Assembly: GCA_020226215.1 (NCBI GenBank)
Contig: CM035235.1
Coordinates: forward strand, 53,349,511-53,413,510
From: Sindora glabra
Taxonomy: Eukaryota; Streptophyta; Magnoliopsida; Fabales; Fabaceae
Length of the DNA stretch: 64,000 nucleotides
Reading direction: 5' to 3'
The translations under genes were made by a program, and so were the position numbers. Shown piece by piece: positions 50,241 through 60,501 of the stretch (position 1 is the stretch's first letter; the number at the start of each line of letters is the position of its first letter). The notes beneath the pieces were generated by a model. It saw nothing but the letters and a program-made list of their open reading frames with translations. It made no database searches and was not told the DNA's origin.

Positions 50241-51930
50241 AGTAGTATTTTCAAAATTAATTTCTTTTTATTTATGAATTTTATTGTTTGAAAATATATC
50301 AAAAAGAATGATTTCAACTCATTTATATATGAATTTTTTTTAATTGAAACATTGAAAGATGCATACAATCAAATTAAAAGATCAATTTTGTTAGTATTAT
50401 GGTAAATACAATAATAAAAGTGGTAAAAGAAAATTTATATAAAATGAATTTTATACCAAATGAAATGAATTTTAGTAAATTCTTGATAAATATAATGAAT
50501 TTTATTATAATACAAATATAATTAAAACAAACATTGTAAATTAAATGTAATGTTCTTCTACATAAATCTAAACTTCATTTTAAAAATCATTTAAAAATAA
50601 AATAAAATGTTATCTTTAGATGCTCCATATAAGGCAATTTGATTTTGATTTGATAAAACTTGATCTCACTAGAATATGAAACCTACGACTAAAGCATGAC
50701 AATTCTTGGGCAATTAGCTAATCTGAGTTCTTATCTCTTGTTAGACATATTCAAAAACAAAATTTTCTTTTATTTCTAAATGAATTTTTTTAAAATGATG
50801 TTTAGTTTTAAAAAAAAATTTATTTTATTTATAATTTTTTTAATTATATTTATATCATTGTGAAATTCATCAAATTTAGAAGGATTTCACTAAAATTTAT
50901 TTTTTAACCAAAAAAATATATTATATAAAATATTTATCTTCTTTGTAATATTGAATTTACTATAATATTATCAAAATCTACTTTTGAATTGAATTTTATA
51001 TATTTTTTTATTATATTTGAAATAAAATAATTCATTTATAAATAAATTAAAATTATTATTTTTAACAAAACTTCTAAATAATAGAATCCATTTCTATTGA
51101 AATGAAATGAAATCAATTTTAAAAATGTTGCATATCAAAGAGCTCTCAAATCTGAGAATTAGGGTTTGCAATTCGGGAAAATTAGGAATGAATCAAGAGT
51201 GATACATCTGAGAATTTATGATTAAGTTGTAAATTTAAATGAAGCGAATAAAAACAGATGAACATGTTACGTAGAGGCTCAGTTTATGAGAAACTTTCCG
51301 GCAATAAAGGAAATGCAGTTTTATGTGGCAATATTTTCAGAAATGACTGAACAATACACATGTTGGATTCTGCTTTATTACCAAAAGCCCAAGGATGACC
51401 AAAGCAAACTGATGAGGATGACCGGAAAAACGTACACTCAAGCTCATCTCAATCTTTAATAAAGAGTGAACTCCCGTCTTGTAAAATTTAATTTTTCTTA
51501 ATTCTTTTAAAATATACTATATTAATTTTATTCATATAAAATATTAGTTCAATCAATTTTATTTTTAAGAGAATGAAATTAAATAAATTAATCTTTATAT
51601 TGCTACTAAGAAATTGAAATTGATAAATTAATATATTATAAAAATAAAATTAATACAAAAATTTACATGTATAAAATTAAAAAAATTGAATTTTATAAAA
51701 AAATAAGATTTCTCTTTAATGTGTGAATAATGTTATTCTTATTTTTATATATTTGCTTACTTTATAAATTGTAAGATTCATAGTTTTATAAATTTTCTGA
51801 TCTATTGAAAGAAAAAAAAATAGATGATCACTTCCTTTTGAATAACGTAATAATGATTTATCATGTGAGGACTCACGTTGCTTGTACTTGCAAAGGTATT
51901 GTGTATACGTGTTGAACGATGAAGTCAATT
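50241..51930. other. AT-rich spacer
   Basis: No gene is supported. The patch at about 51120-51470 is GC-richer and has a short open stretch, but its translation resembles no family I know. Confidence 0.5.
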
Positions 51931-52813
51931 TCTATGGCTTAGAATTGAAACCAGCATACTAATTCATTTCCCGCTTGTTAATCTCACCAAAATTATTGGT
52001 AGGTGCCTCTCGGAGATGTTTTTATTCTTATAATAGCACTAAAATTTTGACTTAATAAATTTTAATATGATAATGAAATATATTTTAAAATTGAAAAAAA
52101 AAATTTCATGTTTGTTAAAACAATAAAAAATAATAATAGTTTTATATATAATAGGATAAAAAATATTCTCCTCAAATTAAAATAATAATATTACATACAA
52201 TATTATAGCTGAGATCTATAATATAAAACTTAAAGTATATTAGTCTAGGGTTGTTGTTTTCTAATAATAGATGTAGCTGATTTCTTCAATACCTAATAAT
52301 TATATTAATACTATATACAATATTTTTTAATATACTATTCATTAATTATAATTTTTTCGTGCTATTAATCAAACCATGAAATAGATTACCTATAATTACT
52401 GCCGTTGCAGTTGAAATTGTGGGCTATCCATTAGTTTGGATTCCGCAAAAAATTTATATACATCCGTCAATAAATAATCAATAACTCCATTGTATACAAT
52501 GAGGGAGTGTTAGTCGCATCAATATATATATACATATATATTTTGTCACCCTCCACATTTTTATTTAGACAAAAATATATTATCAATGTAATAATAATAA
52601 TAATAATAAAATTTATATTCATCACCTCCATTAATTTTCTAATTTAATAAATACATTTATTGTAAAGGTAAGAAAATGTGTTAAATTGATCTAAATATTT
52701 AAAATTATTTAAATAATTTTTATTATTTTATTATCATTAAATTAATAATATAATTTTTTTCCATTCAAATGAAGGGGTATAAACTTCTATATATGAATGT
52801 GGGAGTTAAAATT

Positions 52814-52823
52814 ATATACATAC

Positions 52824-52909
<86 letters not shown>
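52814..52909. repeat. (CATA)n followed by (TA)n microsatellite
   Basis: About five CATA units are followed by more than 35 TA units. It is orthologous in position to 42529-42632 but with a different internal order. Frames through it are meaningless. Confidence 0.95.
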
Positions 52910-52914
<5 letters not shown>

Positions 52915-53758
52915 ATTTAATGCACATAAATAAAGTTTTATTTATTTTGATAGAAAACATTTTTGTAGAAATAGCTTTTATATACTTATATTCATAGTTA
53001 TAAAATATTAAAATATTGAAAATAATCTATACAATCATTATTAAATATAAAAAGATGATGAAAAATAATATCTTTTATATAAAAAAAGTTACTTTCCTCC
53101 ATTATAGTATATGTATTTTTTTAATATCAAAATATATAATTGACGTAACACTTCTTTATTTATATATAATTAAATAATATTTTCTTAAGAGATGTCTTGC
53201 TCCATAACAAATGAAGCGTATATATATTTCTTACAAATAAAAATCTTTCGTACTTAAGAGGAGTCTAGCTCTTTTTAACTTTATTACTTGTCATCATGAG
53301 TATAATATTAAAGTCCGAAAGTGCCTACCTGTATATACACAATACTTAATTCAGATGCTGTGACGACCCATGTGGCTTTCATAGTAGACTTTCAGCAAAA
53401 AATTATGAATTTCAAAATAACAGATTAATTTTTTTACTTCTTTTTTAATAATTTTTTATTTATATTAAACTAAAAAATTGATAAAGAAAAGTTGCAAAAA
53501 AATTCAGATTCATATTTTTGCAGATTTCTTGTCTTACAGATTATGAAATACAAATGATCGCACTTTCCCTCCTACACATTCTCCCACAAAGTGTGTGTGT
53601 GTATCCAACAAAAATACAAAAGTTAAAAATGAAAAAATGGAGAATAAATTTATTCTTACTACGCAAATATTTCCTCTCCCTACTTTGAGTCTCGATAAAT
53701 AGGTATACACCATATTGACCTTGGCATCAAACTCATTAAAACTCATCTCTCAATCACC

Positions 53759-54650
53759 ATGGCTATCAAAATTGGCTCTCACCCTCTAATTCTCTTGCCT
53801 TTGTTTCCACAACCAATGCCGGAGGCATTGTAGTTTATGGGGCCAAAACTCTAACGAAGGCACATTAACTGAAACCTGCAACAGTGGCCTTTAACAAATC
53901 GTCAACATAGCCTTCCTTTCCCAATTTGGCAATGGTCGACCGCCAAAAATTAACCTAGCTGGTCATTGGGACCCTTCTTCAAATGACAGTCAAAGAATTA
54001 GCAATGCAATAAGAAACTGCCAGAACAAGGGCATAAAAGCCCTTCTCTCCATCGGCGGCGCCACCACCACCACTTACTCGTTGTCCTCCGCCAACGATGC
54101 CAGAAGACTAGTAGATACATATGGAATAACTTCCTGGGCGGACAATCTGTCTCGAGACCATTGGGGAGCGCCGTCTTGGATGGAGTAGATTTTGACATTC
54201 AGGGTAGTGCCAGCCGCCAGTACTACGCCGATCTCGCCGGCCGGCAAAGGGAGCTCCAGAATCAAGGCGGCCGGAAAGTGAACCTAACTACCACACCACT
54301 ATGTCCATTTCCTGATCAGTCCCTGAACGTAGCACTTTCCACAAGGCTATTTGACTGGTTTGGATACAGTTTTCTAATAATTCTCCCTGCCAATTTAGCT
54401 CCGGAAACCCTAGTAATTTTCAGAATTCTTGGAACCGGTGTACTTCGTCTATCAAAGCTGGCAAGTTTTATGTGGGGCTTCCGGTATCAAGCAGGGCGGC
54501 CGGCAGCGGCTATGTGTCGCCGAACCAACTTGTAAATCAAGTGTAGCCTTTTTGTTACGAAATCACCCAAACACGGTGGTATCATGCTGTGGGATAGGGT
54601 CAACGATAGGCAAACTGGGTATAGTTCTCAAGTGAAGAACAATGTTTGAA
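53759..54650 (+). pseudogene. Class III chitinase pseudogene, copy B, many lesions
   Basis: An intronless copy with the same signal-peptide frame error as copy A. Further faults include a one-base deletion in the first barrel strand (TTTATGGGG for TTTACTGGGG) and a Tyr codon turned to TAA (CTTTAACAA near 53893). The Cys of GHC is lost (GGCCATTGTGACC to GGTCATTGGGACC). A small deletion lies near 54112 (GTAGATACATATGG), frame errors near 54355 (GACTGGTTTGG), and a stop sits near the 3' end (GTGTAGCC, about 54541). The catalytic Glu is Gln (DFDIQ). The TATA box is damaged. Family stretches remain readable in separate frames: RQYYADLAGR, CPFPDQSLN and KAGKFYVGLP-like DNA. It cannot encode an active enzyme. 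Confidence 0.92.
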
Positions 54651-55151
54651 GTTTGAAGCTTTCAGTAATGATCTGATTTAATTTAATAATACAACCCAGA
54701 ATATTCCCAGCTGTAATATGTTGAATAAAATTAGTTTTAAACTATACAATACTCTTTACTAGAATTAATTATTGTCTCTATTCACTTGTTAACAGTTTCT
54801 TCAGTTAACACATATATGTGATTCGTTTTCTTCTGAATCAAATTTTAATTGGATTAATAATTTAAAGTGATACCATAGTATGAGGATTGGTGTGAAAACA
54901 TTTTGCAGCCACTAGATTTTGAGCCTAAAAATATCATGTTCAAGTCAGGTTCACATGGAAAGCAGGAAATCCTAACGAAGTCACATGTAATTTAAAGTTT
55001 CAATTTTATATTTCAAAAGTTGGTAAGTGAAATTCAATTCAAATCTTCAAGTTGGCCTTTTTTTTTTTTTACATTTTTCCATCGTAAAAATTTACAATAT
55101 ACAATGCTAAGCACCATACTTTCATAATGCAAAAATATTTGATATGATATA

Positions 55152-55537
55152 CAAGCTGGATGGTTAAAATGGAGAAAGGTAAAATACCTATAAAGCTTAA
55201 AGGACAATTTTATCAGATCGCTATACGATCAGTTATATTTTATATTAGTGAATGTTGGATTCTGAAAAGACAATAAAAAACAAATAAGGATAACAAAAAT
55301 AAAAATATTAAAATGGATGTGTGGTCATACAAGAAATGATAAGATACAAAATAAATGCATATGGGAGTATATTAGCATGGCACCTATTGAGGAAGAGATG
55401 ATAAAAAATCGCTTAAGGTAATTTAATCATATGCAAATAAGGCCATTGAAGGCATCAGTGAGAAGAATCGATCACATAGTCCTTAGCCTTGTAAAAAAGA
55501 GTAAAGGGAGGCTAAAAAGGACACTGGGAGAAGTTAT
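55152..55537 (+). pseudogene. LINE (L1-like) reverse-transcriptase C-terminal relic
   Basis: Two frames give parts of the region after the LINE polymerase domain: IPIKLKGQFYQIAIRSV with LYISECWILK, then MCGHTRNDKIQNK, MAPIEEEMIKNRLR and KGRLKRTLGEVI. These match plant LINE patterns such as KLKGKFYRTAIRP, SECWA, MCGHTRKDKIRNE, GVAPIEEKMRENRLRWFGH and GRPKKTW. Stops (the Trp after RLR is TAA) and a frame change make it a dead 5'-truncated copy. It lies just upstream of the GGCGCC module at 55.6 kb. Confidence 0.8.
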
Positions 55538-55591
55538 AAAATAAAATTTCTTAGTAAATAATATTACTGAAAATCTGATTACTCATAGAGT

Positions 55592-55772
55592 CCAATGACG
55601 GATAAAATACCATTTTAACATTTTTTACGAAACTTATTTCCGTTTTACCGTCTTTTGAAAACTTATTACCAAAATACACACGTAGAGGGGAGGCGCCATT
55701 AGGGGCGGGGCGCCATCCAAGATGGCGCCACTGGCATGCTCGGAGGGCGCCATTCAAGATGGCGCCCTCGGT
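55592..55772 (+). repeat. GGCGCC-rich module A
   Basis: An AT-rich lead (ATACCATTTTAAC, TACGAAACTTATTTCCG, TTTTACCGTC, ACCAAAATACACACG) is followed by four GGCGCCA/TGGCGCC blocks. The same lead, with changes, occurs in inverted orientation in module B (60140-60325) and in direct orientation in module C (56570-56760). Two perfect hairpins are inside: GGCGCCATC/GATGGCGCC (55709-55729) and GAGGGCGCCAT/ATGGCGCCCTC (55743-55769). Confidence 0.75.
55743..55769. repeat. Perfect 11-bp-arm hairpin
   Basis: GAGGGCGCCAT and ATGGCGCCCTC flank a 5-base TCAAG loop. The shape looks like a Rho-independent stem, but in a plant nuclear genome that reading does not apply. Confidence 0.85.
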
Positions 55773-55799
55773 CCTATTTTTTACAATTTTTCCTTTCAA

Positions 55800-56560
55800 A
55801 AATAATTAATTTTGATATCATTTGAAAATAAAAACTTTAAAAATAAATAATATATGATTGTGACTCAAAATAAATTTTTAAAAATAAATTACTCATTTTA
55901 TAATTATATTTGATGTCATATAAAAATATGTTAACTCCACTTTGATATCTAATACATAAATTTATTATAGGAATTAAATAAGAAAGTAGTTAATGATAAT
56001 AATATAATTAATAAAAATAATAAATATTTAGTAAATAATTAAATATTACTTAAAAAATATAGGATCAATAAAGAATAATTACGTAATTTATATTAATGTC
56101 TCTCTAAATTTGATCAAATGACAGTTAATATTTATCAATTTTTGAAATTATAAACTTCCAACGTTTGAAATTATATTATTACAAGTAATTATTTAATACG
56201 TTATTACACATAAATAAATTTATTGAATTATTCAATAATATTCTTTATATACAAAGTTAAAAATTGTTAAAAATGAAAAGAAATATAACGAAATAAATAT
56301 ATTTTTCTTATTTTGTATTTATTACAATAATATTCTTGTCACCTTTTATTTATCTCAATAAAATTATTTTTATTTTGTAACAAAGTAAATGCGAAATGAC
56401 GAGGTTGAAGATAGCTGAAAATTTTAAAAAATGTAATTATTTCGTTACAATAATCTTTTCATTTTGTAATGAAATGAAAATTGTAACATGAATTAGTTAT
56501 TTTTTATTTCGTCACAATGATAAAATATTTTGGCAATGAGAGAGAAAAGTACTGATTAAC
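55800..56560. other. AT-rich DNA between modules A and C
   Basis: No gene or repeat is recognised. The composition is like general intergenic DNA of the window. Confidence 0.5.
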
Positions 56561-56569
56561 TATTTTTTA

Positions 56570-56760
56570 AGAAACTATTATTCGTTTTATTGTTCCTTTG
56601 AAACATTCTATCGAAATAAGCACAGAAGATACGCACAGTGATGGAGAGACGCCAAATGGCGTGTGGAGGTACACTAGACGAAATGACATCGTTGGCGCTG
56701 AAGAGAAGGGACAGCAGGCGATATGGCGCCTTTAGCCTGCAACACCCTCGCTCCTCATTT
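56570..56760 (+). repeat. GGCGCC-rich module C (diverged)
   Basis: AAGAAACTATTATTCGTTTTATTGTTCCTTTGAAAC, a stretch like the lead of module A, precedes GACGCCAAATGGCGT, TTGGCGCTGAAG and CGATATGGCGCC. It is in the same orientation as module A and more decayed. Confidence 0.6.
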
Positions 56761-57291
56761 CTAAGTTAATTAGCCGATGACCGTATCGACTGTGAATCCA
56801 AGAGACTTGAATTTTGGTACTGTACATGGACAACATCTCTATCTACGTTGACAATTGTGCTACGTATTTTTATTCTTAAATGTTTGGTGAACTCGACTCA
56901 TAACGTATTGAATAAACACAGCATTTAATGTCACTTACAAGGATGATGGTTATTTATCCTTCAAATATTATAATTAATATTATTATTTTTTTATATTTAA
57001 ATAAATAATGAGAAAAAATTTAATTAAGAAATAAATATATATTTCACATTATGAATATAAAGTTTATTAAATTAATTTAATACTATTTATTTATTCTCAC
57101 ATGGTGAATAAAAAAAGAGTAGATAATTATAACATTTGTGAAAGTATGATAATTAATAATGTTAGTTATTATATTTGGGAGATGTCATTATTATCATTTT
57201 AAAAAAAAAAAAACTAAATATTGCAATGATTTTGAAGTTTATTATTATTTATAATTGTTCATACGCAAGCAATTAAAAATGACGTAGTAAT

Positions 57292-57369
57292 TAAAATCAT
57301 CGTAAATGTTGATGTTTGGCAATAAAGTAGTAAAATCATCCTAAATGTTGATGTTTGGCAATAAAGTAA
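57292..57369. repeat. 39-bp tandem duplication
   Basis: TAAAATCATCGTAAATGTTG...AATAAAGTAG begins at 57292 and again at 57331 with a single base change. It lies 45 bases beyond the 3' end of the mobile domain gene. Confidence 0.85.
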
Positions 57370-57413
57370 TAAGATAAATGTACATGAATATATAATAAAC
57401 ATAGAAAAAAAAG

Positions 57414-59882
57414 CTAATGTCTACGTAAGTGATGTCCAGTCCCACATCCAGGATCGGTAATGTGGTGACCGTATCTACTAACCCTCTGCGCAGGCTCGGG
57501 AGTCACATCCCTAGTGTCTGTGTCTCCTCTACCTCCAGCACCCGCTCTGCCTCTGTCCCTAGCTCCCGCTCTACCTGCACCTCTACCTCTACGAACAAGC
57601 TCTGAGTCTTCTGTCATCATGCCACCATGTACTAATCCCTGATCCTGAGTATGCCAATCAAATACAGGATGATATGGCTGCGATGGGCCAGCATCACTGG
57701 AAGGAAAGGCATGGAATGAAGATGAAACTCCTGGTATGTGTGGAAATTCCTGGAATGTGGATGGAACACCAGGAGGAAACTGGTACATCTGGGGTGACGA
57801 CGGCCCATATAATGCAGCCGGGAACATGGTCGAGGGTGAAGGATCATCAGGTGCAGTAGGGTACACATGAGCTGAGGCAGTAACATCAGGCATCATCGTC
57901 ATGGTCTCCTGGGCAGTCGAAGGTGGAATCTGCTGCACTATCGAAGCGGACGGAACATCAGCTTGCGACGTATGTCGTGGAGCAGTGCGACGTCGTCGGC
58001 GAGAGTGAGGCTGATCATGGTCACCCTCCGCAAGGTCTGGGATATGAAGGGCCTGGGGAGCTGGCTCTGCATGTGAGTCAATAATCACATGATCAACCTC
58101 CTGAATGGCATGAAGGATGGACTCCGTCGCTGATCTAAGCGCATCGAAGGTGAACATAGCCTGGCCCTCAGGGGTAGTGAAGTCCTGTAGTGTGGAAACC
58201 TCATCTACCTGTGCAAATTTTTGACATTAAAGTTAGTTATAATACTAATGCATTTAAAGAAAATCATATATAGAAAACTAGCATGCAATATTACCACAAG
58301 GTCTAGCGCTCCCCCAACGGGTGTAATACATCGCCTAGTAACCCATCTGTACCATGTCATGTAATCGGATCGTGGTCCTAGAACTAGGCGTGTCGTCGGC
58401 TCGGCGGTAACGCACAAGTCTCGCCGGATATCCCAGAGTGCAATATACGGCTGATGGCAGATGTGCCACTCCTCATCATGTCGACTGGACAAGTGAAGGC
58501 AATGGACCTCCGCCACCTGTTTCGGTGGCTCTGGAATAGCCTGGCGTAGTCCAAACTGCCGCAAAACCTTATCAGGCTAGTGCCACTCGACAATCTGAAA
58601 ATGAATGAGCGGCACCACTACTGTCCACGTGTCACTCCTGTCAAAGCAATACTGAGGCAATGATGCGGTGATCTCCTCAGTGTACGGGATCCAGGCGATC
58701 TGAAGTTGCAAATTTAGGTTGTCATTTAAATACGATAATGGAATGGACAAAGCCCTGAAATAAAGAAATCCATTATCCCCTACATACCTGGTCAAGTTGA
58801 AGACGGTCCAGCACGTATCTGTAATTGGGTAGGCTGTGTGCCGGACTATCCTGGAACGTCTTCTGATAGTGCCACCTGCCAAGTACAATAACAAAGTTAA
58901 ACAACTTCGTAGTAAACTTAATTATAAGTGAAAGTTGAAAAATTTTCTAACCTGCGTGCTAAGGGGTCAATCTGTGCATCCCCCTCTGGTATGTCTAAAA
59001 CTGCTATCGCGGGGGCGATAATGGGAAATCTATCTCAAGCCCAGAGCTGCAGTAGTAGGCAATAACCTCCTATCTCCCTGTAATCTGGAGTGGTGGCCTT
59101 GCAGAGCTCTCTGTACAGATAGGCCAAGCAAGTAGATCCCTAACTGTACGTCCCAGCCTCATGTAAGTGTCCGATCAAGGGTAAGTGCATGAGGTGGACA
59201 TATGTGCCGGAATGGTCTAGAAATAATGTCCCACCAATGAGACGTAAAATGTAAGCCCGGGCGAATCTCTGCACTGTCACCTCATCCGCATCATCTGGAA
59301 GATGAGTGAAATGCCTCTCCAACCAACTCATCCTCAGTCGCCCCCCTCTGATGACATTCTCATCCACCGGTAACTGGAGTCCCAAATACTCCTCTATCAG
59401 GCCTCCCCATCCCCACACAATAGGCCATGTCACTACTCGACCGTCAATGGGTAGGCCGAGCTAAAAAGCAACATCCTACAGGGTAATAGTCGTCTCTCCC
59501 TACAGCATGTGAAAGGTGTGTGTCTCCGGCCTCCACCTCTCTACAAGAGCACTGATCAACTGATGGTCGATCGGCACAAACTCGCACATCGCCAAGCCGT
59601 AAAAGCTTGCCTCTCGTAAAAAGGGGACAATCAACTCTGGCGGCTGCTGGTGATGGTAGTGATGAGCACGTTGAATCCTGAGCACACGGTCAGGCTGCGA
59701 AAGAAAAAAAATCACTAATTATCACGTTTGACAATTCAGAACGGTTTATACTCGGATTAATTAAGATCTAACTATTTCCATACATAGCTAGCCCAAATCA
59801 ACTGAGATATGTGTGAGACCTAAGCCATTAGTAGTGAAGGATCCCGTGGTCCAGGATCAACGCGTCGGGATGTGGATGCCAT
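57414..59882 (-). pseudogene. Plant mobile domain (PMD/MAIL-like) gene of a MULE, nonsense-riddled
   Basis: The spliced model is complement of 57414-58208, 58295-58699, 58788-58875, 58952-59694 and 59784-59882, with GT-AG introns of 76-89 bases. It reads as one 709-codon frame (MASTSRRVDPGPRDP to HHLRRH). PMD hallmarks in order are: LREASFYGLAMCEF, LISALVERWRPETHTF, GETTITL, LGLPIDGRVVTW, FARAYILRLIGGTLF, CLAYLYRELCKAT, GGYCLLLQLW, WIPYTEEITASLPQYC, VVPLIHFQIVEWH, VLRQFGLRQAIPEPPK, YIALWDIRRD, SDYMTWYRWVTRR and ITPVGGALDLV. The last exon is low-complexity (Pro/Ser-rich, then Arg-Gly-Arg repeats). Seven in-frame stops lie at 59820, 59500, 59476, 59461, 59140, 59035 and 58577 (lowest base of each). 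No frameshift is needed. PMD proteins of plants (MAIN, MAIL1) act in nuclear silencing and genome stability; the function in transposons is unclear. Confidence 0.88.
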
Positions 59883-60139
59883 CTGCCACGACAAGCATTG
59901 CATTAGAATGAAATTTAAACACACACTAACTTAACAGACTTGTGCAATTTAAGTACAAATAATATATCTTAAATTTAAATTATAATATATATAAATAATA
60001 TCATAAAATATAATTAATTGTATTTTAAAATTTATAATTTTTGTATAAATAATTTATAACCTAAAAATTATGTATTTATTCCATATATAAATTTATAAAA
60101 TTTAACTAATTAAATATTAAATATTATGAAATGCAAAAT

Positions 60140-60325
60140 AAATTAGGGGAGGCGCCAAATGAAATGGGCGCCAAGTGGAATGGCGCCTCCCAGCCCTTTT
60201 CCCCCCAACGGGTTAGGTGCAGTAAAGGCGCCATATTGAAAGGCGCGTGGTGAATATTTTTGAAACCGCGGTAAAGCGAAAAAAAATTTATAAAATTTTT
60301 GTATTTTGGTATTTAAACCAAGTTG
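60140..60325 (-). repeat. GGCGCC-rich module B, inverted relative to modules A and C
   Basis: Its reverse complement reads AAATACCAAAATAC, TTTATAAATTTTTTTTCG, CTTTACCGCGG and ATTCACCACGCGCC, then several GGCGCC blocks, matching module A in order. It sits between the start of the PMD gene (59882) and the end of the transposase (60502). It could hold the PMD promoter or the transposase terminator. Confidence 0.7.
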
Positions 60326-60501
60326 TATACACTTGGACGATTAACTAATGGTCGGTTCACATTACTAGTAATAGGGTAACATATATATACATAATGACAT
60401 GCAATTTTACAACCATAAAAAAAAATACAGTGTGTGACCGTTACACTTATGATATTGGGTAACATACTCTATAACATATATGCGAAAGTAAATAATAAAA
60501 A

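Larger units (their letters stand above)
51932..54908. repeat. Segmental duplication, copy B (chitinase-bearing)
   Basis: It is the partner of 41851-44880 and starts at TTAGAATTGAAACCAGCA. It includes the GGTAGGTGCCTCTCGGAG block, the (TA)n run, the promoter palindrome, a chitinase copy and the 3' flank to TGATACCATAGTATGAGG. It has no MITE in the exon. Confidence 0.85.

Noticed and set aside
55743..55769. Hairpin as a Rho-independent terminator
   Set aside because: The genome is plant nuclear, there is no downstream T-tract of the right form, and the hairpin is part of a repeated module.
57632..57886. Second frame inside the last PMD exon
   Set aside because: It is an out-of-frame reading of the Pro/Ser-rich exon; the main frame joins correctly to the upstream exons.
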